A stretch of 36,418 nt of DNA from Bacteroidota bacterium (GCA_019637975.1 JAHBUR010000035.1:1-36418), one strand, 5' to 3'. Numbered from the stretch's first letter, positions 7,980 through 16,870 are shown. Program-made: numbers and translations. The notes: generated by a model not told the origin, from the letters alone.

Positions 7980-10009
7980 AAAAGCGGTTGTATTTCTTTG
8001 CCGAGGGGATACGCAACAGACACGTGTTCGGGTTCGACCTGTTGCTGTTCTTCCTTATTCCGTCCATTGCCTTGCTGTTGCGTGTGGACACCGTGATGCT
8101 GGCAGGCACGTACCTTCTCCCCATAGCCATCTACACCGGCGTATCTCTTGTGTGGAAGTTGTTGGTGTTCTTCCCCGCGGGCATGTACAACCGGTACTGG
8201 CGCTATGCGAGCGTTGACGAACTCGGGACAGTGATTGTCGCCAACGTCGCTTCAATGATTCTCGGACTCATCGTCTTCGTCGCGATCCTTCGTCCCGCCG
8301 GTTTCATCCAACCCGATTTTCCCCGTTCGCTTCCCGTCATGGACGGACTGTTGACGATGATTGCAACCGGCGGCTTCCGTTTCCTCCTCCGTATGGGTCT
8401 TGAGTATCGGGAAGCACCGCAGCGTACTCCGGAACAGAAAAAACGAACACTCATCGTTGGCGCCGGCGTTGCCGGTACGCTCATCCTTAAAGAACTCAAA
8501 ATGAATCCGCATGTTCCTCTTGAGCCGGTGGGTTTTCTGGATGATGATGCAAGAAAACTGCACGTCCGCATTCACGGTGTGCCGGTTATCGGATCGTTGA
8601 ATGAGCTTCCGCGTGTCGTCAAGGAGTTGAATGTCCAGGAAGTGATCATCGCCATGCCAACTGCCCACGGGAAGACAATCCGGAATGTTGTCCATCTCTG
8701 CAAAGATGCACATGTTCCCAGCAAGACTATCCCGGGAATCTTCGAGATGCTCAGCGGAGCGGCAAAAGTGACACAACTGCGCGACGTGCAGATTGAAGAC
8801 CTGCTGCGGCGGGGCATTGTGGAGACCGATACGGAAGAAGTTGCCCGGATGCTGAAGGGCTCCTGTGTGATGGTCACCGGTGCCGGCGGGTCGATCGGAG
8901 CCGAACTGTGCAGGCAGATTGCCGCATTCCATCCGGGTGAGTTGATTCTCATCGGGCACGGAGAGAATTCCATTTTCGATATCACCGGCGAGCTGCGACG
9001 GCATTCGAATGGTACATTGCCTGCAACACGTTTTCATTCCGTTATCGGTGACATTCGTGACAAGGACCGGATGAAGCAAATCTTCGCTTTGTACAGGCCC
9101 GATGTTGTGTTTCACGCAGCAGCTCATAAGCACGTCGGATTGATGGAGACAAACATCTCTGAAGCGATTACCAACAACGTTCTCGGAACACAGGTTCTTG
9201 TCGAACTTGCCGATCAGTATGATGTTGACAGATTCCTCATGATCTCTTCAGACAAGGCGGTGAATCCGACGTGCGTGATGGGAGTGACGAAGAGGATTGC
9301 CGAACTGATTGTTCATGAAGCCGCGGAGCGTACCGGACGACCATTTGTGAGCGTCCGGTTCGGCAATGTACTCGGAAGCAGCGGCAGCGTCATCCCCATC
9401 TTCCGTCAACAAATTGCGGAGGGTGGACCTGTACTCGTCACAGATGCGAAAGCCACACGCTATTTCATGACCATCCCCGAGGCCGTTCAGCTTGTGCTGC
9501 AGGCCGCAACCATGGGCGAGGGCGGGGAAGTATTCGTGCTCGATATGGGCGAGCCGATCAAGATTGTGGATCTCGCACGTGACCTGATCAGGCTGAGCGG
9601 TTACGAAGAAGGAAAGGATATCGACATCTCCTTCATCGGTTTGCGCAAAGGAGAGAAGCTCTCAGAAGAGTTATTCTTTGCGACCGAGCGCGTGGAGCGG
9701 TCACAGCACGAGAAGATTCTTGTTTGCCGCAACGGATTCAGTTCGGCGTTGCGTGAAGGAACAACGCGGATTGCCTCGCCGAAATTGACATTCGTGAACA
9801 GGCATTTTCAAACGTTGTTAGGCAAGCTTGTGCAGCAGGCACATACAGGTTCCGAATCGAGTCTCGAACAGGCGTTGAAGGATCTCGTTCCTGAATACAC
9901 CACGGGCCGCAAGGCAGCAACTGACTCGCGTGAAGAACATGTGCTTCCGTTAGGCCGACAAAGTGTCATTCATCAAAAGGAAGTCCAGAACCAAGTCGCG
10001 GCTCGGTGA
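7976..10009 (+). CDS. Long-form NDP-sugar 4,6-dehydratase (FlaA1/WbpM/PglF/CapD family)
   Basis: A 677-residue membrane-anchored enzyme. About four N-terminal membrane spans cover residues 20-145. A first Rossmann-like domain begins LIVGAGVAGT near residue 160. A second NAD(P) domain begins VTGAGGSIGAELC near residue 300. The catalytic stretch SSDKAVNPTCVMGVTKR near residue 425 has Met where short-chain enzymes have Tyr (MxxxK), the SMK form known for large WbpM-like dehydratases. The family converts UDP-GlcNAc to UDP-4-keto-6-deoxy-GlcNAc. The C-terminal ~70 residues are low in motifs. It follows the PglC-like gene with a four-base overlap and is the last gene before the terminator at 10039. 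With the aminotransferase at 5499 it would give a 4-amino-4,6-dideoxy sugar. Confidence 0.9.
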   Translation: MKKRLYFFAEGIRNRHVFGFDLLLFFLIPSIALLLRVDTVMLAGTYLLPIAIYTGVSLVWKLLVFFPAGMYNRYWRYASVDELGTVIVANVASMILGLIVFVAILRPAGFIQPDFPRSLPVMDGLLTMIATGGFRFLLRMGLEYREAPQRTPEQKKRTLIVGAGVAGTLILKELKMNPHVPLEPVGFLDDDARKLHVRIHGVPVIGSLNELPRVVKELNVQEVIIAMPTAHGKTIRNVVHLCKDAHVPSKTIPGIFEMLSGAAKVTQLRDVQIEDLLRRGIVETDTEEVARMLKGSCVMVTGAGGSIGAELCRQIAAFHPGELILIGHGENSIFDITGELRRHSNGTLPATRFHSVIGDIRDKDRMKQIFALYRPDVVFHAAAHKHVGLMETNISEAITNNVLGTQVLVELADQYDVDRFLMISSDKAVNPTCVMGVTKRIAELIVHEAAERTGRPFVSVRFGNVLGSSGSVIPIFRQQIAEGGPVLVTDAKATRYFMTIPEAVQLVLQAATMGEGGEVFVLDMGEPIKIVDLARDLIRLSGYEEGKDIDISFIGLRKGEKLSEELFFATERVERSQHEKILVCRNGFSSALREGTTRIASPKLTFVNRHFQTLLGKLVQQAHTGSESSLEQALKDLVPEYTTGRKAATDSREEHVLPLGRQSVIHQKEVQNQVAAR

Positions 10010-10038
10010 GCCGTAAGCACTCGAATCAACGTCACAGG

Positions 10039-10067
10039 GCCCGCTTAGCAGCGGGCTTTGTTGTTTT
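10039..10067 (+). terminator. Rho-independent terminator of the polysaccharide operon
   Basis: GCCCGC (10039-10044), loop TTAGCA, GCGGGC (10051-10056), then TTTGTTGTTTT. It ends the + strand operon 30 bases after the dehydratase stop. The T-run reaches the stop codon of the convergent gene at 10066. No T-run follows the hairpin on the - strand, so it acts in the + direction. Confidence 0.85.
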
Positions 10068-11508
10068 AAGGGATTTCAGTGTGAACCGGACTGAGAAGAG
10101 ATCTTCTTGCGGGGCTTACTAATTTGCGAACTTTGGTTGCAAAGGATGCGAGCAGTCCAAGTTTGACAGGGTTACCGTGAAATCCGACAAACAGCCAGAG
10201 CATTTTTTCGAAGTGCGTATCCGCTGTTACGCCTCTGAATAACGCCATCAGTGAAACAGTCAACCACATGGCGGCAAAGTGGCGCCGTGTCGGACTTTCT
10301 TCCCTGAAAAACCGGAACAACGAGGCAAATGACGCAGTGATCATCATCATAAACAGCATCGTGCCAACCAGTCCCGTTTCGGTCATCAATGCGAGCACGA
10401 TATTATGCGCACCGTATCCGAGTCCGTAGAATGGAACAAACTGTTCACCGTAAAACACGACGGCATACCTGAATTGGCCTATGCCAACCCCTGCCCAGGG
10501 ATTGTCTTTCCACATGCTCAGGGCGGCTTCCCACTGCATGTATCTGAAGCCGATGGAATCCGTTCCGGTGAGAATTGAAGTGAGAATACCCGAGGCTATC
10601 TGCCAAAAACCCGACGGTATGCAGATCAGCGAAACGAGAACAAAGAGGATGACGAATTGCAGCTTCTGTTTCTTCATCCTTTGAAAATCTGTAAAGAAAA
10701 GGAAGAGCAGTCCGAGAATCAGGGCTATGAGCGCCGTTCGCGAAACTGTGGATGCAAGCCCGGCAAACAACACAACGGAGAACACAATTGCTCCAAGCCG
10801 GACAATCAACTTGTCGGAGATTGTGGCAAGATGGAACAGGAAAACAACGCCAATGCCGTACACGGCTCCGGTAATATTGGGGCCGCCTGTCAGCCCCCCG
10901 GCACGCAACGATGTCGCCGAGTCAATGCCGAATTGTACCTGGGGAAGAGCCCATAATGCGGAAAGCACCGCTGATCCGGTGAATGCGGAAAGTATGAGAA
11001 GTCTCTCCCGCTCAGTCCGGATGAGCTGCGTTGTAAGCCAGAGAAAAATAGTCAACTGGAGGAATGTCATGAACCAGAGATAGCCCCCGCGTGTAAAGGC
11101 AGCTGCGGGGTTGCTGACCGATATCCAGAGGAGGAAAAGGACGGCAAACAGGTGCGGCCAGGTGAAGGCGGGATGTTCTTTTCTTATGAGAAGATGGTGA
11201 ACAACATATCCTGCCAACGTTGCCCCGCCCATGACAGGATACATGGATGTGGCGAACTTCACCGGCGGAAGCAACATCTCGACCGGAAGCGTGCCCGCCA
11301 GAATCACTATGCCCCATTGCGGGCGCTGGAAAGCAATCCAGCCGACCGTACTAAACGAGACGATCCTCAGTAACAAGGCAACAGACTGATGACCGGAGTC
11401 TGCGGCAAGTTTGGCAAACAGCAACGTAACGAGGGCGCTTGCGACCCAATAGGCTATCGCTTTGTTACCCGCTCGCGCGGGCCATGCCTCCCGCAACAAC
11501 TCAGCCAT
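10066..11508 (-). CDS. O-antigen ligase/polymerase (Wzy_C family)
   Basis: A 480-residue polytopic inner-membrane protein with roughly a dozen hydrophobic segments. The large periplasmic loop after the middle shows MWKDNPWAGVGIGQF and then YGAHNIVLALMTETGLVG, the paired motifs of the Wzy_C domain; upstream lies TVSRTALIALILGLLFL. These proteins act on undecaprenyl-linked glycan in the periplasm as polymerase (Wzy) or lipid A-core ligase (WaaL). It is transcribed against the polysaccharide operon and has its own 5' region in the divergent gap 11509-11752. It is a second family member next to the truncated gene at the window start, so one may polymerise and the other ligate. That division is inference. 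Confidence 0.87.
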   Translation of the reverse strand: MAELLREAWPARAGNKAIAYWVASALVTLLFAKLAADSGHQSVALLLRIVSFSTVGWIAFQRPQWGIVILAGTLPVEMLLPPVKFATSMYPVMGGATLAGYVVHHLLIRKEHPAFTWPHLFAVLFLLWISVSNPAAAFTRGGYLWFMTFLQLTIFLWLTTQLIRTERERLLILSAFTGSAVLSALWALPQVQFGIDSATSLRAGGLTGGPNITGAVYGIGVVFLFHLATISDKLIVRLGAIVFSVVLFAGLASTVSRTALIALILGLLFLFFTDFQRMKKQKLQFVILFVLVSLICIPSGFWQIASGILTSILTGTDSIGFRYMQWEAALSMWKDNPWAGVGIGQFRYAVVFYGEQFVPFYGLGYGAHNIVLALMTETGLVGTMLFMMMITASFASLFRFFREESPTRRHFAAMWLTVSLMALFRGVTADTHFEKMLWLFVGFHGNPVKLGLLASFATKVRKLVSPARRSLLSPVHTEIP

Positions 11509-11752
11509 GGAGTGGATTCGTATAGAAATGACTCTGGAAAATGTGCGAGAATGTCGGTGTGGAAATCTTCAACGCAGTCGATTTTCGTTTTCTGTAATCG
11601 GGAAAAACCATCACAATATACTCCTTTTGGGATGATGCCGCAATAATGCACATCGGTGACAGGCACCCGGGTTCAGGCGTAACCTCCGCGCCTGCTTTCC
11701 GTACTACACGCTGAAACTATTCGTAACCCGATTCACAAAACAAAAACCAATC
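11509..11752. other. Divergent intergenic region (244 bp)
   Basis: This gap separates the - strand O-antigen gene from the + strand LiaF-like gene and must hold start signals for both. I see no convincing -35/-10 pair. TATACT at about 11617 is isolated. A small hairpin CAGGCG/CGCCTG (11674-11679 with 11689-11694) is followed by CTTTCC and could be structural. No open reading frame here looks real. Confidence 0.5.
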
Positions 11753-12670
11753 ATGAAACCATCCCGTGCATTCTGGGGAATCTTCCTCGTGGCGTTTGGT
11801 GTGCTGTTCCTCGTCGGTCGCAACACGGATATCAACCTCGGTTGGGCGCATATCTGGAAGTTCTGGCCGATGGTCCTTGTATGTATCGGTCTCGCCGTTA
11901 TGCTTAAAGATGCGCGGGTGAAATGGATGCTTTCTGGACTTGCCGGCGTTGTCGCGGCGGTGTTTCTGTATGGTGCCGTCACGTTCTCGTGGATCGATTC
12001 CATTCACGCAGAGTTTGATGATGACGCCGTTGATGTACAGTTGCAGGAGTTTTCCGAACCCTTTGCTCCGGGAATTGCAAAGGCCTCGTTCTCACTCGAC
12101 GCAGCGGCAGGGAAGTATACGATTGATACTGCAACAGATGACTTGTTTCGTGCGAAAGTGAAGACCACCCTCGGCAGATTTGTTCTTGACCGTGAATCTT
12201 CCGGCGACGACATTCACCTTCGTTTCAAACCGGAGGGAAAAGTACATGTGAAGAGTTGGAGATTCAACCATGTGCCGAATGCAGCCGACATTCAACTCAA
12301 TCCGGAAGTTGTATGGAATATTGATGTGGATGCAGGGGCGGCTGAAGTCGATTTCGATCTGAGCCCGTTCAAGATTTCGCGTTTGAATGTCGATGCGGGC
12401 GCGGCTTCGTTGCGGCTCAAACTCGGCATGCCCGTCGTCGAGGATATGCAGTGCCGGATCGAATCAGGCGCATCATCGGTAAGGATAGCCATCCCCGAAG
12501 AGGCAGCGTGTGAAATCTACGTCGAGTCGGGGCTTTCGAGCAAGAGTTTTTCAGGATTCGAAAAGGCGGGAAGCAATCGCTACCGCACAAAGAACTTCGA
12601 TACAACTGACAAGAAAATCTACATCAAAGCGGAAGCCGGAGTCTCGAGCATCCGCGTACGAAGGTATTGA
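11753..12670 (+). CDS. LiaF-like membrane protein (LiaI/DUF5668 plus toast-rack-type domain)
   Basis: A 305-residue protein. The first ~80 residues form about three membrane spans in the DUF5668/LiaI-like pattern (FWGIFLVAFGVLFLVGRN, then HIWKFWPMVLVCIGLAVML). The rest is a repetitive beta-rich domain with recurring short strands of the type NIDVDAGAAEVDFDLSPF, LNVDAGAASLRLKLGMP, CRIESGASSVRIAIP and AEAGVSSIRVRRY. This is the toast-rack/LiaF C-terminal architecture found in cell-envelope stress proteins and putative adhesin-like domains. ATG 11753 starts the conserved span directly. It ends 10 bases before the hairpin terminator shared with the asparaginase gene. Function is not established beyond a likely envelope-sensing or scaffold role. 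Confidence 0.75.
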   Translation: MKPSRAFWGIFLVAFGVLFLVGRNTDINLGWAHIWKFWPMVLVCIGLAVMLKDARVKWMLSGLAGVVAAVFLYGAVTFSWIDSIHAEFDDDAVDVQLQEFSEPFAPGIAKASFSLDAAAGKYTIDTATDDLFRAKVKTTLGRFVLDRESSGDDIHLRFKPEGKVHVKSWRFNHVPNAADIQLNPEVVWNIDVDAGAAEVDFDLSPFKISRLNVDAGAASLRLKLGMPVVEDMQCRIESGASSVRIAIPEEAACEIYVESGLSSKSFSGFEKAGSNRYRTKNFDTTDKKIYIKAEAGVSSIRVRRY

Positions 12671-12680
12671 ACACATCTGC

Positions 12681-12733
12681 AAAGGCGGGTCACATTATGA
12701 CTCTTTGATTTCCCGAAAGAGGCCCGCCTTTTT
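12681..12733. terminator. Shared hairpin terminator between convergent genes
   Basis: AAAGGCGGG (12681-12689) pairs with CCCGCCTTT (12723-12731), followed by TT; an inner stem CTCTTT/AAAGAG (12701-12706 with 12716-12721) stacks inside. It ends the LiaF-like gene on the + strand. The right half and inner stem lie within the last codons of the convergent asparaginase gene, which stops at 12695. On the - strand the hairpin is followed by a few Ts only. Confidence 0.75.
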
Positions 12734-13192
12734 ATCCTTCCTCACGTTATCCCATTTGAAACATTTCCCGTTCATGGCAATGTACACTCCTGCCGGAAGC
12801 GACTGGACAAAAGCGAGCGCGCTTCCCAGGTTGAACAGGCCGTCCGAACTGCCGAATTTGTAGGGTATCATCGCCCCGGTCAGGACGATGGTCTTGCCTT
12901 CAATACCGGCCATTCCGAGCACTTTGGCAGTGTGTTCCATTGTGTCGGTTCCGTGTGTGATAACAATGGCGTGTTCTGTTGAAGTCCGGCAGCGGTCGAG
13001 GATCGTTTTCCGGTGCCTCTCCGTCATTTCCAGGCTGTCAATCATCATGAGCGTCTCAATCTGGTACGGCACATTGCAGCGGCCAAGCCGCAGCATTTCC
13101 GGCAAATGCGTGTCCTTGAAAAACAGTGTGCCGTCGAGTTCGTTGTACTCCTTGTCGAACGTTCCGCCGGTGATGAGTATCCGGATTGCCAT
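12695..13192 (-). CDS. Single-domain asparaginase-like protein
   Basis: A 165-residue protein equal to just the N-terminal domain of type I/II L-asparaginase. The first catalytic threonine motif ITGGTFDK is at residues 6-13, and the second, THGTDTM, is near residue 80, followed by KTIVLTGAMIPY. The whole C-terminal domain of normal ~330-residue asparaginases is absent and there is no sign of decay: the frame ends cleanly before a terminator. Short proteins of this type are widespread, so it is probably a genuine family rather than a fragment; substrate is uncertain. No signal peptide, so cytoplasmic. A TACATTTG element 39 bases upstream on the same strand may be its -7 promoter box. Confidence 0.85.
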   Translation of the reverse strand: MAIRILITGGTFDKEYNELDGTLFFKDTHLPEMLRLGRCNVPYQIETLMMIDSLEMTERHRKTILDRCRTSTEHAIVITHGTDTMEHTAKVLGMAGIEGKTIVLTGAMIPYKFGSSDGLFNLGSALAFVQSLPAGVYIAMNGKCFKWDNVRKDKKAGLFREIKES

Positions 13193-13230
13193 AGAAACTC
13201 TCGTGTTGATTTGTGAATGACTGGTTCGTG

Positions 13231-13238
13231 CAAATGTA
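13231..13238 (-). promoter_or_regulatory. Candidate Bacteroidota-type -7 box for the asparaginase gene
   Basis: Read on the - strand this is TACATTTG, an exact match to TAnnTTTG, 39 bases before the asparaginase start. No clear TTG -33 element stands at the right distance, so support is partial. Confidence 0.35.
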
Positions 13239-13317
13239 AGAATTGTTTTTGAAGAATTCCTAACACCCGTTTTTGTTGTTGAGACTGAACACCTTCTTAC
13301 GTATCTTGATCAAAATT

Positions 13318-15555
13318 ATGAGAGTTGGAGAGATGGTCATTCGTAATGTGATGCTTGCGGTTGCAGGTTTCGTGTTCGCCTGTGCTTGCTCTGCGCAGGA
13401 GGGCGAACGGCTCTCTGTTGAAAGAATCTTTGCCGCGCCATCGCTGTCGGGCGTCAGTGTCAGTGCCATCAAATGGTCGCCGGACAGCAAGAAGATTGCC
13501 TATTTACGTGCCGATGCTTCCGACGGGCAGAAAGAACTCTGGCTTTTCGATCCGCAACAGAAAAAGTCCACGCTGCTCTTGCAGGCAACTGACCTGATTG
13601 CGGGGAAAACACGTTTTTCACCGGAAGAAGAAAGCGCCCGTGAGCGACGAAGGGAATCAGGTTCGGGCATCACCCACTACGTGTGGTCTCCCGACTCGAA
13701 GAAGATGATCGTTCCGTTGAATGGCGATGTATTTTCCATAGAGTTGAGTACCAGGCACGTTACGCGTTTGACGGAAACCCCGGAGCCCGAAATCGATCCT
13801 AAAGTCTCTCCCGACGGGACGTATCTCGCGTATGTTCGAAGCGGTGAGATCTATCTTCTGGACTTGCTGACAAAATCCGAGAGAAAGCTGACCTCGGGTG
13901 CCACGGCGAAAATCAAGAACGGCGTGAGCGAGTTTGTTGCGCAGGAAGAGATGGGCCGTCACACCGGTTACTGGTGGTCTCCCGACAGCAAGAACATCGC
14001 GTTCCTTCAAATCGATAACACGCCTGTCAGGGAATTCCATATCGTTAACTATCTTACGGATTATGCCGACGTGACGGTACAGGAATATCCGAAGGCAGGA
14101 GAAGCAAATGCGATTGTCCGGGTGGGAATCGTGCCAGTGTTCCCCGGGAAAACCGCATGGCTGAACCTTGGCGGAAATACGGATGTGTATGTGCCGCGGG
14201 TAGAATGGTTCCCCGACGGCAGAAGACTCGCGGTACAGATCCAATCCCGCAATCAGGATACACTCAGTCTGATGCTGTTTGATCCGCAGCGCGGAACCTC
14301 GAGTTTGTTGTTGCGAGAAATCGATCCGCACTGGGTCCGCTTGCATGATAGATTGAGATTCATAAATGAAGGAAAGGAATTCATCTGGCTCTCGGAACGG
14401 GATGGCTACAAACACATCTACTACTACACAACTATCGGAGGAGGACGGCCTGAGTCATCAACCCTCATCCACCACATTACGCAAGGCAAATGGGATGTTG
14501 ATGAAGTAGTCGGTGTAGATGAAAAGGCGGGAGCTGTCTATTTCACGGCATTTGAGAAGACTCCTCTCGAACGCCATCTCTACAGCGCTAAATTGGATGG
14601 TTCGGGGATGACCCGGCTTTCTGTTTCAGACGGGAAACACACTATCGTCATGTCGCCGGACAAGCAGGCGTACGTGGACACATACTCAAGCACCGCGCGT
14701 CCTCCGCTGGTTGCGTATATGACGGTCTCCAAATCAGCGGCGATGATGATCGAGGAGAATCCGGTTGATGAATTGGAACGGTATGATCTGCCGCAACCGG
14801 AATTTCTGACAATCAAATCCGCCGGCGGAACATACGATCTGCACGCGTTCATCATCAAACCTTCCACGGTGAACGAGCACACCCGCTACCCCGTGATTAT
14901 GTACCAGTACAACGGGCCGACATCGCGTGTTGTTGAAAACGCGTGGCAGGGAGTGCGGATGCTGTGGCACCGTTCAATGGCGGCACAAGGGTATATTGTG
15001 TTTGCGGTCGACGGAAGGGGAACGCCCGGAAGGGGGCGCGGGTTTCAGAATATGCTGCACAAGCAGCTTGGTACGATTGAACTGGAAGATCAGCTTGCAG
15101 GCGCCGCATACGTGAAGTCCTTGCCGTTTGTCGACTCGACGCGTGTCATGATGTGGGGAAAGAGCTACGGCGGATTCATCACGTGTCTGGCGCTGTTCAC
15201 GACACAAGCATTCAAACTCGGCATAGCGGTTGCACCCGTGACTGATTGGAAAAACTACGACACGCATTATACCGAGCGCTACATGGAACGTCCGCAGGAA
15301 AATCCCGACGGCTATCGCAACAGTTCACCCGTGAATCATGCCCCGGGCCTTCACGGAAAATTCCTGCTGATTCACGGCGTTGTTGACGACAATGTCCATT
15401 TTCAGGATTCGATGATATTGGTTGACGCCCTTCAGAAGGCAAACAAACAGTTTGATTTTATGGCGTATCCGGCAAGCACGCACAGTTTTTCGGGGCAGGC
15501 GGTCGGGACGCATTGGTACAACCTCATGACTCGCTACATTCACGATAACTTGTAA
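13318..15555 (+). CDS. Secreted dipeptidyl-peptidase IV (S9B family)
   Basis: A 745-residue serine peptidase that removes N-terminal dipeptides, typically X-Pro, from peptides. A signal peptide is seen in NVMLAVAGFVFACACSAQ near residues 10-27, so it should be periplasmic. The beta-propeller domain has WSPDSKKIAYLR-like blades and the paired glutamates of DPP IV in QEEMGRHTGYWWSPDS (E210, E211). The C-terminal alpha/beta hydrolase domain carries the nucleophile in WGKSYGGF (S616), the aspartate in GVVDDNVHF (D690) and the histidine in ASTHSFSG (H722). The elbow reads GKSYGG where human DPP4 has GWSYGG. I chose ATG 13318; ATG 13333 is possible, and an upstream TTG at 13273 is unlikely. Probably a peptide-scavenging enzyme. 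Confidence 0.9.
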   Translation: MRVGEMVIRNVMLAVAGFVFACACSAQEGERLSVERIFAAPSLSGVSVSAIKWSPDSKKIAYLRADASDGQKELWLFDPQQKKSTLLLQATDLIAGKTRFSPEEESARERRRESGSGITHYVWSPDSKKMIVPLNGDVFSIELSTRHVTRLTETPEPEIDPKVSPDGTYLAYVRSGEIYLLDLLTKSERKLTSGATAKIKNGVSEFVAQEEMGRHTGYWWSPDSKNIAFLQIDNTPVREFHIVNYLTDYADVTVQEYPKAGEANAIVRVGIVPVFPGKTAWLNLGGNTDVYVPRVEWFPDGRRLAVQIQSRNQDTLSLMLFDPQRGTSSLLLREIDPHWVRLHDRLRFINEGKEFIWLSERDGYKHIYYYTTIGGGRPESSTLIHHITQGKWDVDEVVGVDEKAGAVYFTAFEKTPLERHLYSAKLDGSGMTRLSVSDGKHTIVMSPDKQAYVDTYSSTARPPLVAYMTVSKSAAMMIEENPVDELERYDLPQPEFLTIKSAGGTYDLHAFIIKPSTVNEHTRYPVIMYQYNGPTSRVVENAWQGVRMLWHRSMAAQGYIVFAVDGRGTPGRGRGFQNMLHKQLGTIELEDQLAGAAYVKSLPFVDSTRVMMWGKSYGGFITCLALFTTQAFKLGIAVAPVTDWKNYDTHYTERYMERPQENPDGYRNSSPVNHAPGLHGKFLLIHGVVDDNVHFQDSMILVDALQKANKQFDFMAYPASTHSFSGQAVGTHWYNLMTRYIHDNL

Positions 15556-15583
15556 CATTCACGGCTGCAAGGAGAACGCTGTT

Positions 15584-16870
15584 ATGCCCGATACGCTGAC
15601 CATCATCGACAACCGGACCGGAAAAAAATATGAAATACCGATAACGCACGACACGATCAGGGCGATGGATCTTCGCCAGATCAAGGTGAAGGATGATGAT
15701 TTCGGGATGATGACGTACGACCCGGCGTTCATGAACACCGCCTCCTGCATCAGCAAAATCACCTACATCGATGGCGACAAGGGAATCCTGCGCTATCGCG
15801 GATATCCCATCGAGCAGTTGGCGGAGAAAAGCAATTTCCTTGAGACAGCCTGGCTGTTGCTGCACGGAGAATTGCCGACGAAAGCTGAGTATGAACAGTG
15901 GACGCATGACATCACGATTCACACGATGATTCATGAGAACATCAAGAAGTTGATGGACGGATTCCACTACGACGCGCACCCGATGGGAATGCTCATCAGC
16001 ACCATCGGGGCTCTCTCGACATTTTATCGTGACGGCCGCGACGTACGAAATCCTGAAGCACGCCAGAAACAGATTTTCCGCCTCATCAGCAAAATGCCGA
16101 CGATCGCCGCATTTGCGTACCGGCACAGTCAGGGAAAGCCGTACGTCTATCCAGACAACTCGCTCAGCTATATCAGCAACTTCATGAGTATGTTGTGGAA
16201 GATGACCGAGCCGAAGTATGATCCGCATCCGACGCTCGTGAAGGCACTTGACATTCTCTTCATCCTTCACGCCGATCATGAACAGAATTGCAGCGCAAAC
16301 GCAATGCGCGGCATCGGCAGTTCAGAAATAGATCCGTACGCGGCAATGGCCGGGGCTGCAGCAGCGTTGTACGGGCCTTTGCATGGCGGCGCAAACGAAG
16401 CCGTTCTCCATATGCTCGACGAAATCGGCACGAAAGAGAATGTGCCCGAGTTCATCAAGAAAGTGAAAAGCGGCAGCGGCCGGTTGATGGGATTCGGCCA
16501 TCGGGTGTACAAGAATTACGACCCGCGCGCAAAAGTCATCAAGCGCCTCGCCGATGAAGTGTTCGAGGTTACCGGCCGCAACCCCAAGCTGGATATTGCG
16601 TTGGAGTTGGAGAAAATTGCGCTGGAAGATGAATACTTTGTCAAGCGCAAGCTGTATCCGAATGTTGACTTTTATTCGGGACTTATTTATCAAGCAATGG
16701 GATTTCCGGTTGAGATGTTTGCCGTGCTCTTTTCGATTCCGCGTACGGTGGGTTGGCTCGCCCAGTGGAATGAGATGCTGAACGACAGCGAACAAAAAAT
16801 CGCCCGCCCGCGCCAGATTTATCTCGGCCACGACACGCGGGACTATGTTGTCATGAGCAAAAGGGGATGA
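15584..16870 (+). CDS. gltA: Citrate synthase
   Basis: A 428-residue type II citrate synthase, condensing acetyl-CoA with oxaloacetate at the head of the TCA cycle in the cytoplasm. Substrate and catalytic residues are all present: LHADHEQN (H229, H232), GPLHGGANEA (H267), GFGHRVYKNYDPRAK (H306) and NVDFYSG (D362). The positions are within a few residues of the E. coli enzyme. The segment after HEQN reads CSANAMRGIGSS rather than the common ASTSTVRTAGSS. The start ATG has AAGGAG nine bases upstream. It lies 28 bases behind the peptidase gene and may be read through from it. A strong terminator follows at 16928. Confidence 0.97.
   Translation: MPDTLTIIDNRTGKKYEIPITHDTIRAMDLRQIKVKDDDFGMMTYDPAFMNTASCISKITYIDGDKGILRYRGYPIEQLAEKSNFLETAWLLLHGELPTKAEYEQWTHDITIHTMIHENIKKLMDGFHYDAHPMGMLISTIGALSTFYRDGRDVRNPEARQKQIFRLISKMPTIAAFAYRHSQGKPYVYPDNSLSYISNFMSMLWKMTEPKYDPHPTLVKALDILFILHADHEQNCSANAMRGIGSSEIDPYAAMAGAAAALYGPLHGGANEAVLHMLDEIGTKENVPEFIKKVKSGSGRLMGFGHRVYKNYDPRAKVIKRLADEVFEVTGRNPKLDIALELEKIALEDEYFVKRKLYPNVDFYSGLIYQAMGFPVEMFAVLFSIPRTVGWLAQWNEMLNDSEQKIARPRQIYLGHDTRDYVVMSKRG

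Noticed and set aside
13273..13317. TTG start 15 codons upstream of the DPP IV start
   Set aside because: It would put extra basic and hydrophobic residues before a good signal peptide and has no ribosome-binding site.
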